DNA of 32,476 nucleotides, from the NCBI GenBank assembly GCA_964522215.1, contig CAZFVR010000019.1, forward strand, positions 1-32,476, in the 5' to 3' direction. Position 1 is the first letter of the stretch, and every line of letters starts with the position of its first letter. A model generated the notes under the pieces. It was not told the origin of the DNA, did not search any database, and was given only the letters and a program-made list of their open reading frames with translations. This stretch comes from CAG-390 sp964522215 (GTDB lineage Bacteria > Bacillota > Clostridia > Oscillospirales > CAG-272). A program made the translations under genes and the position numbers. Below are positions 22,831-31,272 of this stretch, one piece after another.

Positions 22831-25299
22831 TCAAGCAAAGCCGCGTGTGACATCTATCACATCCGCAAGCCCGCGCAGGCGGGATACGATAGATCCGTAA
22901 TGGTCGATATTTTTGCATGCGACCTTAACGCCTATCAGCATGGTGTCATCAGAGCGTTTTTGCGAGTTTATCTGCAGTATCGATACCTTCATTTCGGCCA
23001 AAGCACCCGTGATATCCGCAATAAGCGAGATCCTGTCATAGGCATGGATCTGCACCTGCGCCTCGTAAACGCCGGCACCGCTGCCGCCCGCGCCTTTTTC
23101 CCAGCCTGCGGGTATCCAACGCTCGGCATTATAAAGATTATGCATGCCCGATATGACGTTTGGGCAATCGCGCTTATGGATGGATATACCGTGTCCTTGC
23201 GTGATAAAGCCGATTATCGGGTCACCCGGGAGCGGGTTACAGCACCTGGCAAATTTGACCTCGCACCCGACCTCGCCGTCAACGATGACTCCGCTGTTGG
23301 TCTTAACGTTTTTGGGCGCTTTGGCGACCTGCACCTGCGCCGCCTCGGTTATGGGCTGAGGTACCTCCTCCGGCTTTACTATTCGATCAAACTCATCACG
23401 CAGCTTCAGCGAGAGCTTTGATACCGAAAGTCCGCCATATCCGATGGTATTGAAAAGATCATCGTTTGATGCAAAGCCGATGCGCGAGCTGACAGCGGCG
23501 CAGACATCCTGAAACTGTGCATCGGTAAAGGAACGGCCGTAGCGTTTAAGCTCCGCCTCAAGAGATGCGCGGCCGACGATGATATTATCAGCGCGTTTTT
23601 CCTTTTTGAACCACTGGCGGATCTTTGTGCGTGCCTCGCTGGTCTTAACTATCTTAAGCCAGTCGCGGCTCGGTCCCTTTGTGGCGGAGGATGTGATTAT
23701 CTCAACTATCTCTCCGTTTTGCGGTACGCGGTCGATGGGAACTATCATACCGTTGATCTTGGCACCTGTCATCTTATTGCCGACTGCCGAGTGTATAGCA
23801 TAGGCGAAATCGATAACGGTGGCACCGTACGGCAGAGCTATAACATCACCCTTGGGCGTAAACACGTATGTCTCCTCGTGGAAGACGTCTGTTTTTATCG
23901 CCTGCATGAACTCATCCGGGTCGCGTGTGCCGTCCTCTGTCTCGATAAGGCGTGCTATCCACTCAAGCTTATGGTCAACGTCCGCACGCGAACGCTCGCC
24001 GCTCTTATATTTCCAGTGAGCGGCAACACCGTACTCGGCTATCTCATGCATCTCGCGCGTTCTTATCTGCACCTCAAAGGGAATGCCGTCCCGCCCTATT
24101 ACCGTTGTATGGAGCGAGCGGTACATGTTGGGCTTTGGCATTGAGATATAATCCTTAAAGCGACCCGGCATTGATTTAAACATCTCGTGGATGATACCCA
24201 GCACCGTGTAGCACTCAAGCTCTGTGCCAACGATTATACGCAGAGCGTAAAAGTCGTATATCTCATCAAAGCTCTTGTTTTGATTGTACATCTTGCGGTA
24301 TATGCTGTATACCGTTTTGATACGCCCCTCAAGAACAAAATCGATATTATATTCCCGCAGTTTGGCATCGACTGTGGCGCGAATGTTTTCTATAAAGTTT
24401 TGGTTTTGGCCGTACTTTTTTTCGATATCGCCCTTTACCTCGGCATATCCGATAGGGTCAAGATAAAAAAGTCCGAGGTTTTCCAGCTCCTGCTTTACCC
24501 TTTGCATACCAAGGCGGTGAGCAAGCGGCGCGTAGACCTGCATCGTCTCCAGCGCGATGGTACGCTGTTTCTTCTCTGTTTTTGCATCCAGAGTGCGCAT
24601 ATTGTGCAGGCGGTCGCAAAGCTTTATAAAGATAACGCGGATATCCTTGGACATGGCAAGCAGCATCTTGCGCAGGTTCTCTATATGCTCCTCTTCCTTG
24701 TCCTCAACGCTCAACGCCACTATCTTTGTAAGACCATCCACCAGCATTGCAACGGTCGCACCAAAGTTTTTTGTTATATCCTCAAGGCTCGTTTTGTCCG
24801 CGCAGTCCTCAACTGTATCATGCAACAGCGCGGCGCAAACAGAATCCGTATCCAGCCCCAACCCCGCAACTATCTCGGCAACGGCCAGCGGGTGTGAGAC
24901 ATACGGCTCACCGCTGTCACGGAATTGACCGTCATGCATACGCGCGGCATAATCATACGCGCGGCGTATCTTTTCGATATCATAATTTTTGCCGTTCCCC
25001 GCCGCGCGCAGGATGCCAAAGAGCCGCTCCGGCCCTGCGGCGGAGGGTATCTGCGTATGCGCACCGTCATTTGACGGGCAGGCGGATTCGGGATCGTCCG
25101 TCAGCACGCCGCGCGGCAGCTCTGCTGCTTTTGGCGCGAGCTGCTCGGACGCCGCCTCGGCACTCGCCGCGTTATCGGCAGTATCGGCGATATCGGCAGC
25201 ACCACCTGTATCAATAGCATCGCCGGTATTTGCAACGCCTGCCGCCGGGCTTTGATCCTGTATATCTTTTTTGTTGTCTTTGTTGTCCCTTGTATCCAT
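22831..25299 (-). CDS. rel: Bifunctional (p)ppGpp synthetase/hydrolase (Rel)
   Basis: Stringent-response enzyme that makes and degrades (p)ppGpp. From ATG 25299 it has 822 residues. The HD hydrolase domain (about 105-260) has YVSHPLAVAEI, LLHDTVEDC and KLCDRLHNMRTL. The synthetase (about 300-450) has FDEIYDFYALRII, RFKDYISMPKPNMYRSLHT and FEVQIRTREMHEIAEYGVAAHWKYK. TGS follows (FTPKGDVIALPYGATVIDFAYAIH, split here as separate motifs: FTPKGDVIALPYGAT and DFAYAIH), then helical/zinc-finger-type and ACT domains. Both active sites look intact. The first ~100 residues are an acidic, Ala/Asp/Thr-rich, probably disordered extension absent from most Rel proteins. The start lies 1 base after the recJ stop, so the genes are coupled; an upstream GTG at 25344 is less likely. 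Confidence 0.95.
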   Translation of the reverse strand: MDTRDNKDNKKDIQDQSPAAGVANTGDAIDTGGAADIADTADNAASAEAASEQLAPKAAELPRGVLTDDPESACPSNDGAHTQIPSAAGPERLFGILRAAGNGKNYDIEKIRRAYDYAARMHDGQFRDSGEPYVSHPLAVAEIVAGLGLDTDSVCAALLHDTVEDCADKTSLEDITKNFGATVAMLVDGLTKIVALSVEDKEEEHIENLRKMLLAMSKDIRVIFIKLCDRLHNMRTLDAKTEKKQRTIALETMQVYAPLAHRLGMQRVKQELENLGLFYLDPIGYAEVKGDIEKKYGQNQNFIENIRATVDAKLREYNIDFVLEGRIKTVYSIYRKMYNQNKSFDEIYDFYALRIIVGTELECYTVLGIIHEMFKSMPGRFKDYISMPKPNMYRSLHTTVIGRDGIPFEVQIRTREMHEIAEYGVAAHWKYKSGERSRADVDHKLEWIARLIETEDGTRDPDEFMQAIKTDVFHEETYVFTPKGDVIALPYGATVIDFAYAIHSAVGNKMTGAKINGMIVPIDRVPQNGEIVEIITSSATKGPSRDWLKIVKTSEARTKIRQWFKKEKRADNIIVGRASLEAELKRYGRSFTDAQFQDVCAAVSSRIGFASNDDLFNTIGYGGLSVSKLSLKLRDEFDRIVKPEEVPQPITEAAQVQVAKAPKNVKTNSGVIVDGEVGCEVKFARCCNPLPGDPIIGFITQGHGISIHKRDCPNVISGMHNLYNAERWIPAGWEKGAGGSGAGVYEAQVQIHAYDRISLIADITGALAEMKVSILQINSQKRSDDTMLIGVKVACKNIDHYGSIVSRLRGLADVIDVTRGFA
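25174..25200. repeat. Degenerate 9-bp tandem repeat inside rel
   Basis: Three consecutive 9-mers, ATCGGCAGT, ATCGGCGAT and ATCGGCAGC on the plus strand, encode the Ala/Asp-rich part of the Rel N-terminal extension. They are in frame, so slippage would add or remove three residues without breaking the protein. Confidence 0.7.
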
Positions 25300-25300
25300 T

Positions 25301-27673
25301 TTATCGTTCTTCCGTTTTGGAATTATTTGTCCCGACCGCCGCACGCAAACGGCGCATTATGCCGGAGCCTTCAAGATCGACCTTTCCGCGCCCACGGGGT
25401 AGCTGTGACAGACGGAAGATATCCTGCCTTGGTTCTTCAACGGCAAAAATGCCTGTTTCGGCGAAGACCGAAAGTATTATCCTGAATTTTATCGGGTTCA
25501 TTCGCGCCCCGACAAGGTGAGTTGCTATATCGGCGGCAAAGGTATCCCGCCCCGCTTCAAGCTCGCGGCAGACAGCGCGGTACGCGGCAGTAAAATCCGC
25601 CCTCTCGGGCAGGTATATGGGCTCCGCCGCAACGGCGCCTGACATGATGCTCTCGTAAAGCTCGCGGTCGCGCCGTTTTTCATCTATCCGCCCGCGGCTG
25701 AGCCTTGCATCGGTTATGAGCAGCTGCAGTGACGATACACCGCGAAATTCGTTTATATCAAGCGTAAAGAGCAGGTCTATGCTGTCATTTTCTCTGAATT
25801 CGAGCGAGGATGGCTGCATACCGAACCAAAGCGCGGTGAGTATAGTGCCGCCCGCGCGGCCGCTCTTGCTTACATTTGCGTTTATCATGAGCTTTGTATG
25901 CTTGCCCGCGCCTATCGGTGTGATGCGCATAACAGTCGCCTCACGCAAAATAAAGCTTGGGGTGGGATTTGCCACACCGCAAGGCTCCATGGCGCGAAGC
26001 TCCTCCGCCAAATGCATTGAAAGCTCACCGCCCGCCACCTCGCAATCGGCGGTAACGGTAAGTCGTATCTCCTCCCCGCCGAGACGACGGCGAGCATACT
26101 CGTTTATGCGGCGGCGGAATTCATCCACCTTACCGCGCTCGACCGAAAGTCCCGCCGCCAGCTCATGGCCGCCGTAGCGTGTGAGTATATCGGCACAGGA
26201 GGTAAGCGCATCACAAAGATTGATCCCGCGTACACTGCGCCCCGAGCCCTTGCCTATATCTGTAGGTGAGCCGCAGATCCGCTTGCCGCCGGCAGTGTCA
26301 TCATCGCATCCGACGGCGCTGTCATCATCTCCGTCTGCCTCATCGATTATTTCGTCCGCCACCTCATCATCATCATCGTCATCTCGGTGTGAGCCGTCAA
26401 AGGTGATGAGTATAGCCGGCATACCGTATTTTTCAACAACACGGGAGGCAACTATGCCTATGATACCCTGCTTCCAGCTATCGCCCGCCACAACTATCAC
26501 GCGGTCCTCTTTAAGGTCGCACTCCTCCTCGATCTTTGCAAAGGCCTCCTCGGCAGTGCGATTTTCCTCTATCTGCCGCTCGCGGTTGATATTGCAAAGG
26601 GTTGCGGCAAGCTCGTCCGCCCTTTTGCGGTCGGAGGTCAAAAACAGCTCGGCTGCGATATTTGCGTGAGCCATACGACCCGCCGCGTTGATGCGCGGTG
26701 CTATTCCAAAGCCGATAAAGCCGGCATTTATACGCCGCTTTTTGGGGGCGGCGGCAGTGCCGTCCGCACTGCGAGTTCCCTGCCCCGATTGCACCGCATC
26801 AAGCAATGCGCAAAGGCCCGGGCGCTTTGTATGCTCGATAAGAGACAGCCCATAGGCGACTATCAGCCTGTTTTCATCTATCAGCGGCATAACATCCGCT
26901 ATCGTGCCGATGGCAGTAAGATCGGCATAATCGGCAAATACACCCCTCACGGCATCGGCATCCGACCGTCCCTCTCTGCGCGCCCGCGCAAGCTCGCAGG
27001 CGGATATCAGCTTAAAGACCACGCCAACGCCCGCCAGCTCGCAAAAAGGATAGGGGCTGTCGCTCCTGTGCGGATCTATTACCGCCACGGCATTCGGCAA
27101 TGTCTCGCGGCATTCGTGGTGGTCGGTAATTATTACATCTATGCCGAGCTCGGCGGCGTAGCGCACCTCTTCCTCGGCGGTGATGCCTGTATCAACGGTA
27201 ATGATCAAGGTCGCGCCGCGCTCGGCTATCTTATCAAGCGCCGCGCATGTCATGCCGTAGCCCTCCTCGGTGCGGCTGGGAATGTAATGATCTATCAAAA
27301 GCTCCGGCGCGCGGCTTGAAAGATAGAGCCGCAGTGTGCTGACAGATGTAACGCCGTCAACATCATAGTCGCCGTAGATCACTATATGCTCCTCGGGATC
27401 GGCAAGTGCCGCCTCTATACGCTCCACTGCCTCCTGCATTCCGGGCAAAAGGAAGGGATCATGCATCAGCGCATCCCCCATCGACAAAAAGCAGGATGCA
27501 TCGGCCGGGGTCTTGTAACCGCGCCCCCAAAGAAGTCTGGCGGTAACATGTGAAAGCCCAAGCGCATCGGCAATGGCGTATATGTCGCGCAGCTCACTCT
27601 CGTTGGGGTCGGGCGAGCGAAGCTCCCAGATCTTTCCCCCGCCGCCGATCTTTATATCATTGTTTTCACTCAT
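25301..27673 (-). CDS. recJ: Single-stranded-DNA-specific exonuclease RecJ
   Basis: A 5'-3' ssDNA exonuclease of the DHH phosphoesterase family, used in recombination and base-excision repair. The 790-residue protein has the DHH motifs YGDYDVDGVTS (about 98-108), IITVDTGI and ITDHHECRETLP with VIDPHRSDSPYPF following. GIAPRINAAGRMAHA and the DHHA1 signature YGGHELAAGL come later, then an OB fold and a C-terminal extension. A strongly acidic insert with six consecutive Asp (about residues 430-435) and roughly 45 further Asp/Glu/Gly-rich residues interrupts the link between the ITFDG strand and GRSVRGINL, a place where most RecJ proteins have a short loop. The ribosome binding site before ATG 27673 is weak. 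Directly coupled to rel (1-base gap), as in many Firmicutes, but the apt gene often found between them is absent. Confidence 0.95.
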   Translation of the reverse strand: MSENNDIKIGGGGKIWELRSPDPNESELRDIYAIADALGLSHVTARLLWGRGYKTPADASCFLSMGDALMHDPFLLPGMQEAVERIEAALADPEEHIVIYGDYDVDGVTSVSTLRLYLSSRAPELLIDHYIPSRTEEGYGMTCAALDKIAERGATLIITVDTGITAEEEVRYAAELGIDVIITDHHECRETLPNAVAVIDPHRSDSPYPFCELAGVGVVFKLISACELARARREGRSDADAVRGVFADYADLTAIGTIADVMPLIDENRLIVAYGLSLIEHTKRPGLCALLDAVQSGQGTRSADGTAAAPKKRRINAGFIGFGIAPRINAAGRMAHANIAAELFLTSDRKRADELAATLCNINRERQIEENRTAEEAFAKIEEECDLKEDRVIVVAGDSWKQGIIGIVASRVVEKYGMPAILITFDGSHRDDDDDDEVADEIIDEADGDDDSAVGCDDDTAGGKRICGSPTDIGKGSGRSVRGINLCDALTSCADILTRYGGHELAAGLSVERGKVDEFRRRINEYARRRLGGEEIRLTVTADCEVAGGELSMHLAEELRAMEPCGVANPTPSFILREATVMRITPIGAGKHTKLMINANVSKSGRAGGTILTALWFGMQPSSLEFRENDSIDLLFTLDINEFRGVSSLQLLITDARLSRGRIDEKRRDRELYESIMSGAVAAEPIYLPERADFTAAYRAVCRELEAGRDTFAADIATHLVGARMNPIKFRIILSVFAETGIFAVEEPRQDIFRLSQLPRGRGKVDLEGSGIMRRLRAAVGTNNSKTEER

Positions 27674-27770
27674 ATATCAAATCCGTAATTTTATCTGTTT
27701 TTATTTATCTGCTGAAAATTATTCTGTTTAATGTTAATGCCACAAGTATCGTCTGCAGCATCTGCATGCG

Positions 27771-28247
27771 TTAGATATCACTTGCTTGACTCTCGTAGGA
27801 CTCATCATCCGCCGTACCCGATGCAATTACGGCACTTACGACCACATCAACACGCGCGCCCGCCACAAACCTTGAATAAAGCGCGGCACCGATAAGTCCC
27901 AAGGCGAATCCTCCCACAGCGCAAAGCGAGCGCACGGCCTCGCTCTGCGTCAGAGCGCCTGCTGCCATATAGGCAAGTATGCCGAGTACGCAGGGCAGTA
28001 GGAACACCAACGCGGCATACCAAAGCATGCGGCCGCTGCTGCTTTCAAGCTCAACGGTATCACCGACCCTCGCCCCCACGCGATTGAGGGCGCGCGTATC
28101 AAGGCGGGACTCGCCGCCAAGAAGGCTGCACACCGAGCATTCGCCGCCCTCTCCGCGCTTATGACAGCCCTCGCAGGCCGCACGCCTTTCGGTGGCAACA
28201 ATGGCATACCTGCCATCGGTAGATATCACAACTCCCTCGCTCTTCAT
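27771..28247 (-). CDS. RseC/MucC-like membrane protein (SoxR-reducing family)
   Basis: A 158-residue protein with the RseC-family layout: an N-terminal cytosolic beta-rich domain with four cysteines (Cys25, Cys28, Cys37, Cys40, pattern CEGC...CSVC), then two membrane helices at about 75-96 and 106-124. Relatives include E. coli RseC and Rhodobacter RnfH-linked RseC proteins implicated in electron transfer to SoxR; clostridial members are uncharacterised. The cysteine group suggests metal or redox function (inference). Start chosen at ATG 28247 because GGGGAGAGG lies directly upstream; the frame is open further back without start signals. It follows a flavoprotein gene by 188 bases, on the same strand. 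Confidence 0.85.
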   Translation of the reverse strand: MKSEGVVISTDGRYAIVATERRAACEGCHKRGEGGECSVCSLLGGESRLDTRALNRVGARVGDTVELESSSGRMLWYAALVFLLPCVLGILAYMAAGALTQSEAVRSLCAVGGFALGLIGAALYSRFVAGARVDVVVSAVIASGTADDESYESQASDI

Positions 28248-28350
28248 ACGCCTCTCCCCTCTCGTTACCATTTTCTCCGCGGCAGTGCTACGGGCAAACC
28301 GCGCCATCTGAGCCGCCGCCGGTTGTTATTCTTGTTCTTGTATGCTTTTT

Positions 28351-28402
28351 GTTCTCGCACGTTTTTTGAATGTCTCAAAAAATATTTTCATTCGCCGAGA
28401 AC
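28351..28402 (-). other. Nested inverted repeats after the flavoprotein gene
   Basis: GTTCTCG (28351-28357) pairs with CGAGAAC (28396-28402), enclosing TTTTTTGA/TCAAAAAA (28362-28369 and 28375-28382). It lies in the gap between the flavoprotein stop and the RseC-like gene and could be a weak terminator or processing site. Confidence 0.4.
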
Positions 28403-28435
28403 GATCTTCATTTTACTTTTTATTTTGTTATTTGG

Positions 28436-30076
28436 TCAACCTTTGACCGACGGCGCGTTGGCTGCAATTATGGCAAGCGCGGTATTTATGCCGTCAAGCG
28501 CTGCGCTCGTGATTCCGCCGGCGTAACCCGCGCCCTCTCCACAGGGATAAATCGCTCCCCGCCCGAGTGCGCGCCTATCCTCACCGCGCAGGATGCGCAA
28601 AGGAGCGGAGGTGCGGGTCTCAACACCCGACAGCACAACATCATCCGCACCAAATCCCGCAATACGCGAGTTGAATATCTCAAGTCCGCGGCAAAGCCCG
28701 CGGCAGATAGGCTCCGGCAGTACGCCCCAAAGATCGGCAGTGCGCCATGAACCGCGAGTGTATGTGGGCATGATGCGCGAGGGCTGCGTAAGTGATGCGC
28801 CCGCGCGTTTGGGTCCGGCGCGGAAATCTCCGGCGGTCTCCACGGGCACGGTATGATCTCCGCCGCCTGCCCTGAATGCCGCACGCTCAAGCATGCGCTG
28901 AAACTCAATGCCGCCGCGGATCGAACCGTCAAGATCAGACGGCAGAACGCTGACAGCCAGCGCCGAGTTTGAATTTTTTCCCGCACGAGCGTGCGAGCTC
29001 ATGCCGTTGACCACCACTCCGTCTGCCTCGCTTGCCGCGGCGATCACCTCACCGCCCGGACACATGCAAAAGGTGTAAACACCACGCTCGCCCTTGGTAT
29101 CTGACAGCGTATACTCGGCATGCCCCAGTCGCTCGTCACCCGCATGAGAGCCGAACATGGCGCGGTCTATATCCTCGGTGATATGCTCAACGCGCACACC
29201 GACCGAAAACGGCTTTGCCTCAAGCGCATAGCCGTCACATATGAGCTTATCGTATGTATCCCTTGCGCTGTGACCGATGGCAAGCACCACCGCACCGCAC
29301 TTGATATCGCCAAGTGTGGTGTTGGCAACAAGAGTGCCGTCCGCCTGCTCCCTGATGCCGATCAAGCGGCACCGATAGAGCGCTTGACCGCCGCATTCCA
29401 CAACGCGACCGATCAAGCGATCCACCACGTCCCGCAAAAGATCAGTACCGACGTGCGGCTTGGCACGCCACATTATCTCCTGCGGCGCACCAAACTCGCA
29501 AAGCCGCCTCATTACATATGATACGCGCGGGTCGCCTATTCTCGTTACAAGCTTGCCGTCCGAGAAGGTTCCCGCCCCGCCCGCGCCAAACTGCACATTT
29601 GATTCGGGATCAAGCTCGCCGCCGCCAAAAAAGCCGGCAACGCGGCGCACGCGCTCGGCAGTGGGGTCGCCGCGGTCTATTAATATGGGAGAATACCCAC
29701 ACTCGGCCAGCATAAGTGCCGCAAACATTCCGGCAGGTCCCATGCCCACCACCAAGGGAGGCGCGGACATTGGGGATACGCCCCGAACTATCTCGATATC
29801 ATCACTCGGCATCTCACGCACGCCCTCATCGGCGGCGCGGCGCGCATCTATTGAAAACGGCTCGTCCGCCTCGGCGGCGATGATATAAACAAAGCGTATC
29901 ATGTCCCGCCTGCGTGCATCGAGCGAGCGCCTGTAAAGGTGAAAACGAAGCGGCACTCCCTCCGCTCCGATACGCTTCATCATTCTTGCGGCAGCATCAA
30001 ACGCCGCCGCATCGCCGGCTGTGTACGGAAGCACTATAGGCCCGGTCAGCAGTCGGCGAAGCGTTATTTTACTCAT
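28436..30076 (-). CDS. FAD-dependent oxidoreductase, COG2509 family
   Basis: A 546-residue flavoprotein of the uncharacterised COG2509 family. An N-terminal domain of about 100 residues (LYRRSLDARRRDMIRFVYII) resembles a ferredoxin-like fold preceding the dinucleotide-binding motif VVGMGPAGMFAALMLAECG (about 109-127). Family signatures are FGAGGAGTFSDGKL, AIGHSARDTY, FCMCPGGEVIAAASE and the closing FAD motif GEGAGYAGGITSAALDGI. Substrate unknown. In several Clostridia this gene lies near cdaA-cdaR-glmM; here it follows cdaR, and the next gene is the RseC-like protein with its four cysteines. The ribosome binding site GGGAG is immediately preceded by a 16-bp hairpin. glmM, often next to these genes, is not in the window. 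Confidence 0.9.
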   Translation of the reverse strand: MSKITLRRLLTGPIVLPYTAGDAAAFDAAARMMKRIGAEGVPLRFHLYRRSLDARRRDMIRFVYIIAAEADEPFSIDARRAADEGVREMPSDDIEIVRGVSPMSAPPLVVGMGPAGMFAALMLAECGYSPILIDRGDPTAERVRRVAGFFGGGELDPESNVQFGAGGAGTFSDGKLVTRIGDPRVSYVMRRLCEFGAPQEIMWRAKPHVGTDLLRDVVDRLIGRVVECGGQALYRCRLIGIREQADGTLVANTTLGDIKCGAVVLAIGHSARDTYDKLICDGYALEAKPFSVGVRVEHITEDIDRAMFGSHAGDERLGHAEYTLSDTKGERGVYTFCMCPGGEVIAAASEADGVVVNGMSSHARAGKNSNSALAVSVLPSDLDGSIRGGIEFQRMLERAAFRAGGGDHTVPVETAGDFRAGPKRAGASLTQPSRIMPTYTRGSWRTADLWGVLPEPICRGLCRGLEIFNSRIAGFGADDVVLSGVETRTSAPLRILRGEDRRALGRGAIYPCGEGAGYAGGITSAALDGINTALAIIAANAPSVKG

Positions 30077-30088
30077 TTTTTATCTCCC

Positions 30089-30126
30089 GATCCTCGATAA
30101 AAGGACGTGCCCTTTTATCGAGGATC
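30089..30126 (-). promoter_or_regulatory. 16-bp hairpin abutting the flavoprotein ribosome binding site
   Basis: A perfect inverted repeat GATCCTCGATAAAAGG (30089-30104) and its complement (30111-30126), 6-nt loop. On the minus strand the hairpin ends directly before GGGAG-ATAAAAA-ATG of the flavoprotein gene and about 20 bases after the cdaR stop codon. No T run follows in the transcribed direction, so translation control or mRNA processing is more likely than simple termination. Confidence 0.6.
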
Positions 30127-30147
30127 CTTTGTTTTATATATCTTCTG

Positions 30148-31254
30148 TCATCTTACGCCTGTCGGATTTGTTGTCTCGTCGGGAGACACCACAGGATCCG
30201 GCACGGCTGATGTATCCGGGGATGGCGCCTCGGTATCGGGAGGTGTTGTTTCCGGCGGCTTTACGGCCTCAAATATCAGCGATACCTTTATGCTGTCCGG
30301 CGGAGCTATTGCCGTAACGCCATCCGGCAGCTTTACGCTTGAAAACGGAACGGTGTACTCCTTTATCTGATTTGTTGAGATATTGAGCACCGAGAGCTCC
30401 TCGATATCAGCAAGCACCGCCGGGTCGCCGCGCAGCGTTATCTTTGGCACCGACAGCGTGTAACCGCGATATCCCTCGACAGGAACATCAGGCGACACTT
30501 TGACCGTCAGCGGCACGCTCTTTTCGGTATGCACCGAAACACGCACCGTTATATCGCGGGAATCCAGCCGCAGATATTTACCGTCCACCTCAACGCCGTC
30601 CTTATCGACAGGTATGAGCACACCGGTCGCCTCAACACTTGACACGACCTCGCCAAGCTCCACATCGGCGCGCGCGGCGGTGATCCTGTTTATCAGCTCA
30701 CGCGGACCGTGCACCCGCACCGTTTCAATGCTTTTTTGTATGCTGTCGATGGTATATGTGGCAGCCATTCGATATTTCGGCACTACCTCTATCGGTATAT
30801 CACGCTCGGCCAGCTCGTCGGTATACACATTGACCGCCGACGGCTCGGTATTGCGCCGCTCAACGCCGCCCGGCATATCCACCATCACGGGAAGGAGATG
30901 TCTATCCGCCGTGGTGAGCATGCTGACGTTTACATATGCATGAAATTCCTCTGATGTGAGCGCGTTAAGCTCACTGCGCTTACCGCGAACGGTAACGCTG
31001 ACCGCACTCTCCTCAAGATTTATAACAGACATGCCGCTAAGCTCAGCCAGCACCTCCGCCCCCTCGATATCGATCGGTATGAGGGTAAAGGTCTTCTCGT
31101 AATCCTCCGAGTCATTATCCACCACATAGAGCCAGATAACAAAGGCCAGCAAAAGGCAAACTATCCTTGCAAATATCTGCAGCCCGCCGCGACTTTCCGT
31201 CTGCTCACCGGAGGCATCATACTCGGTGTATTCGTTCTCATTCGATCTTTTCAT
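30148..31254 (-). CDS. cdaR: CdaR (YbbR-domain) regulator of diadenylate cyclase
   Basis: A membrane-anchored, extracytoplasmic protein that binds and regulates CdaA. The 368 residues comprise a charged cytosolic N-terminus (1-25), one membrane helix (about 27-45), then a series of YbbR repeats (about 50-325), seen as repeating patterns such as VNLEESAVSVTVRGKRSEL, TYTIDSIQKSIETVRVHGP and LRLDSRDITVRVSVHTEKSV. A Pro/Thr/Asp-rich disordered tail of about 40 residues closes the protein. GGAGG lies 12 nt before the ATG, and the gene starts 18 bases after cdaA, the standard order for this pair. Confidence 0.93.
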   Translation of the reverse strand: MKRSNENEYTEYDASGEQTESRGGLQIFARIVCLLLAFVIWLYVVDNDSEDYEKTFTLIPIDIEGAEVLAELSGMSVINLEESAVSVTVRGKRSELNALTSEEFHAYVNVSMLTTADRHLLPVMVDMPGGVERRNTEPSAVNVYTDELAERDIPIEVVPKYRMAATYTIDSIQKSIETVRVHGPRELINRITAARADVELGEVVSSVEATGVLIPVDKDGVEVDGKYLRLDSRDITVRVSVHTEKSVPLTVKVSPDVPVEGYRGYTLSVPKITLRGDPAVLADIEELSVLNISTNQIKEYTVPFSSVKLPDGVTAIAPPDSIKVSLIFEAVKPPETTPPDTEAPSPDTSAVPDPVVSPDETTNPTGVR

Positions 31255-31272
31255 TTCCGATACAAGCCTCCG

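Noticed and set aside
22706..22900. Plus-strand frame in the rel/dtd gap
   Set aside because: Composition is driven by the T-rich tract (long runs of Phe/Leu), with no start signals; it extends into the antisense of rel.
22831..25299. Loss of hydrolase activity in Rel because ADRLHNM reads CDRLHNM
   Set aside because: The Asp-Arg-Leu-His-Asn core and the HD motif are intact; the changed residue precedes the catalytic Asp and is not known to me as essential.
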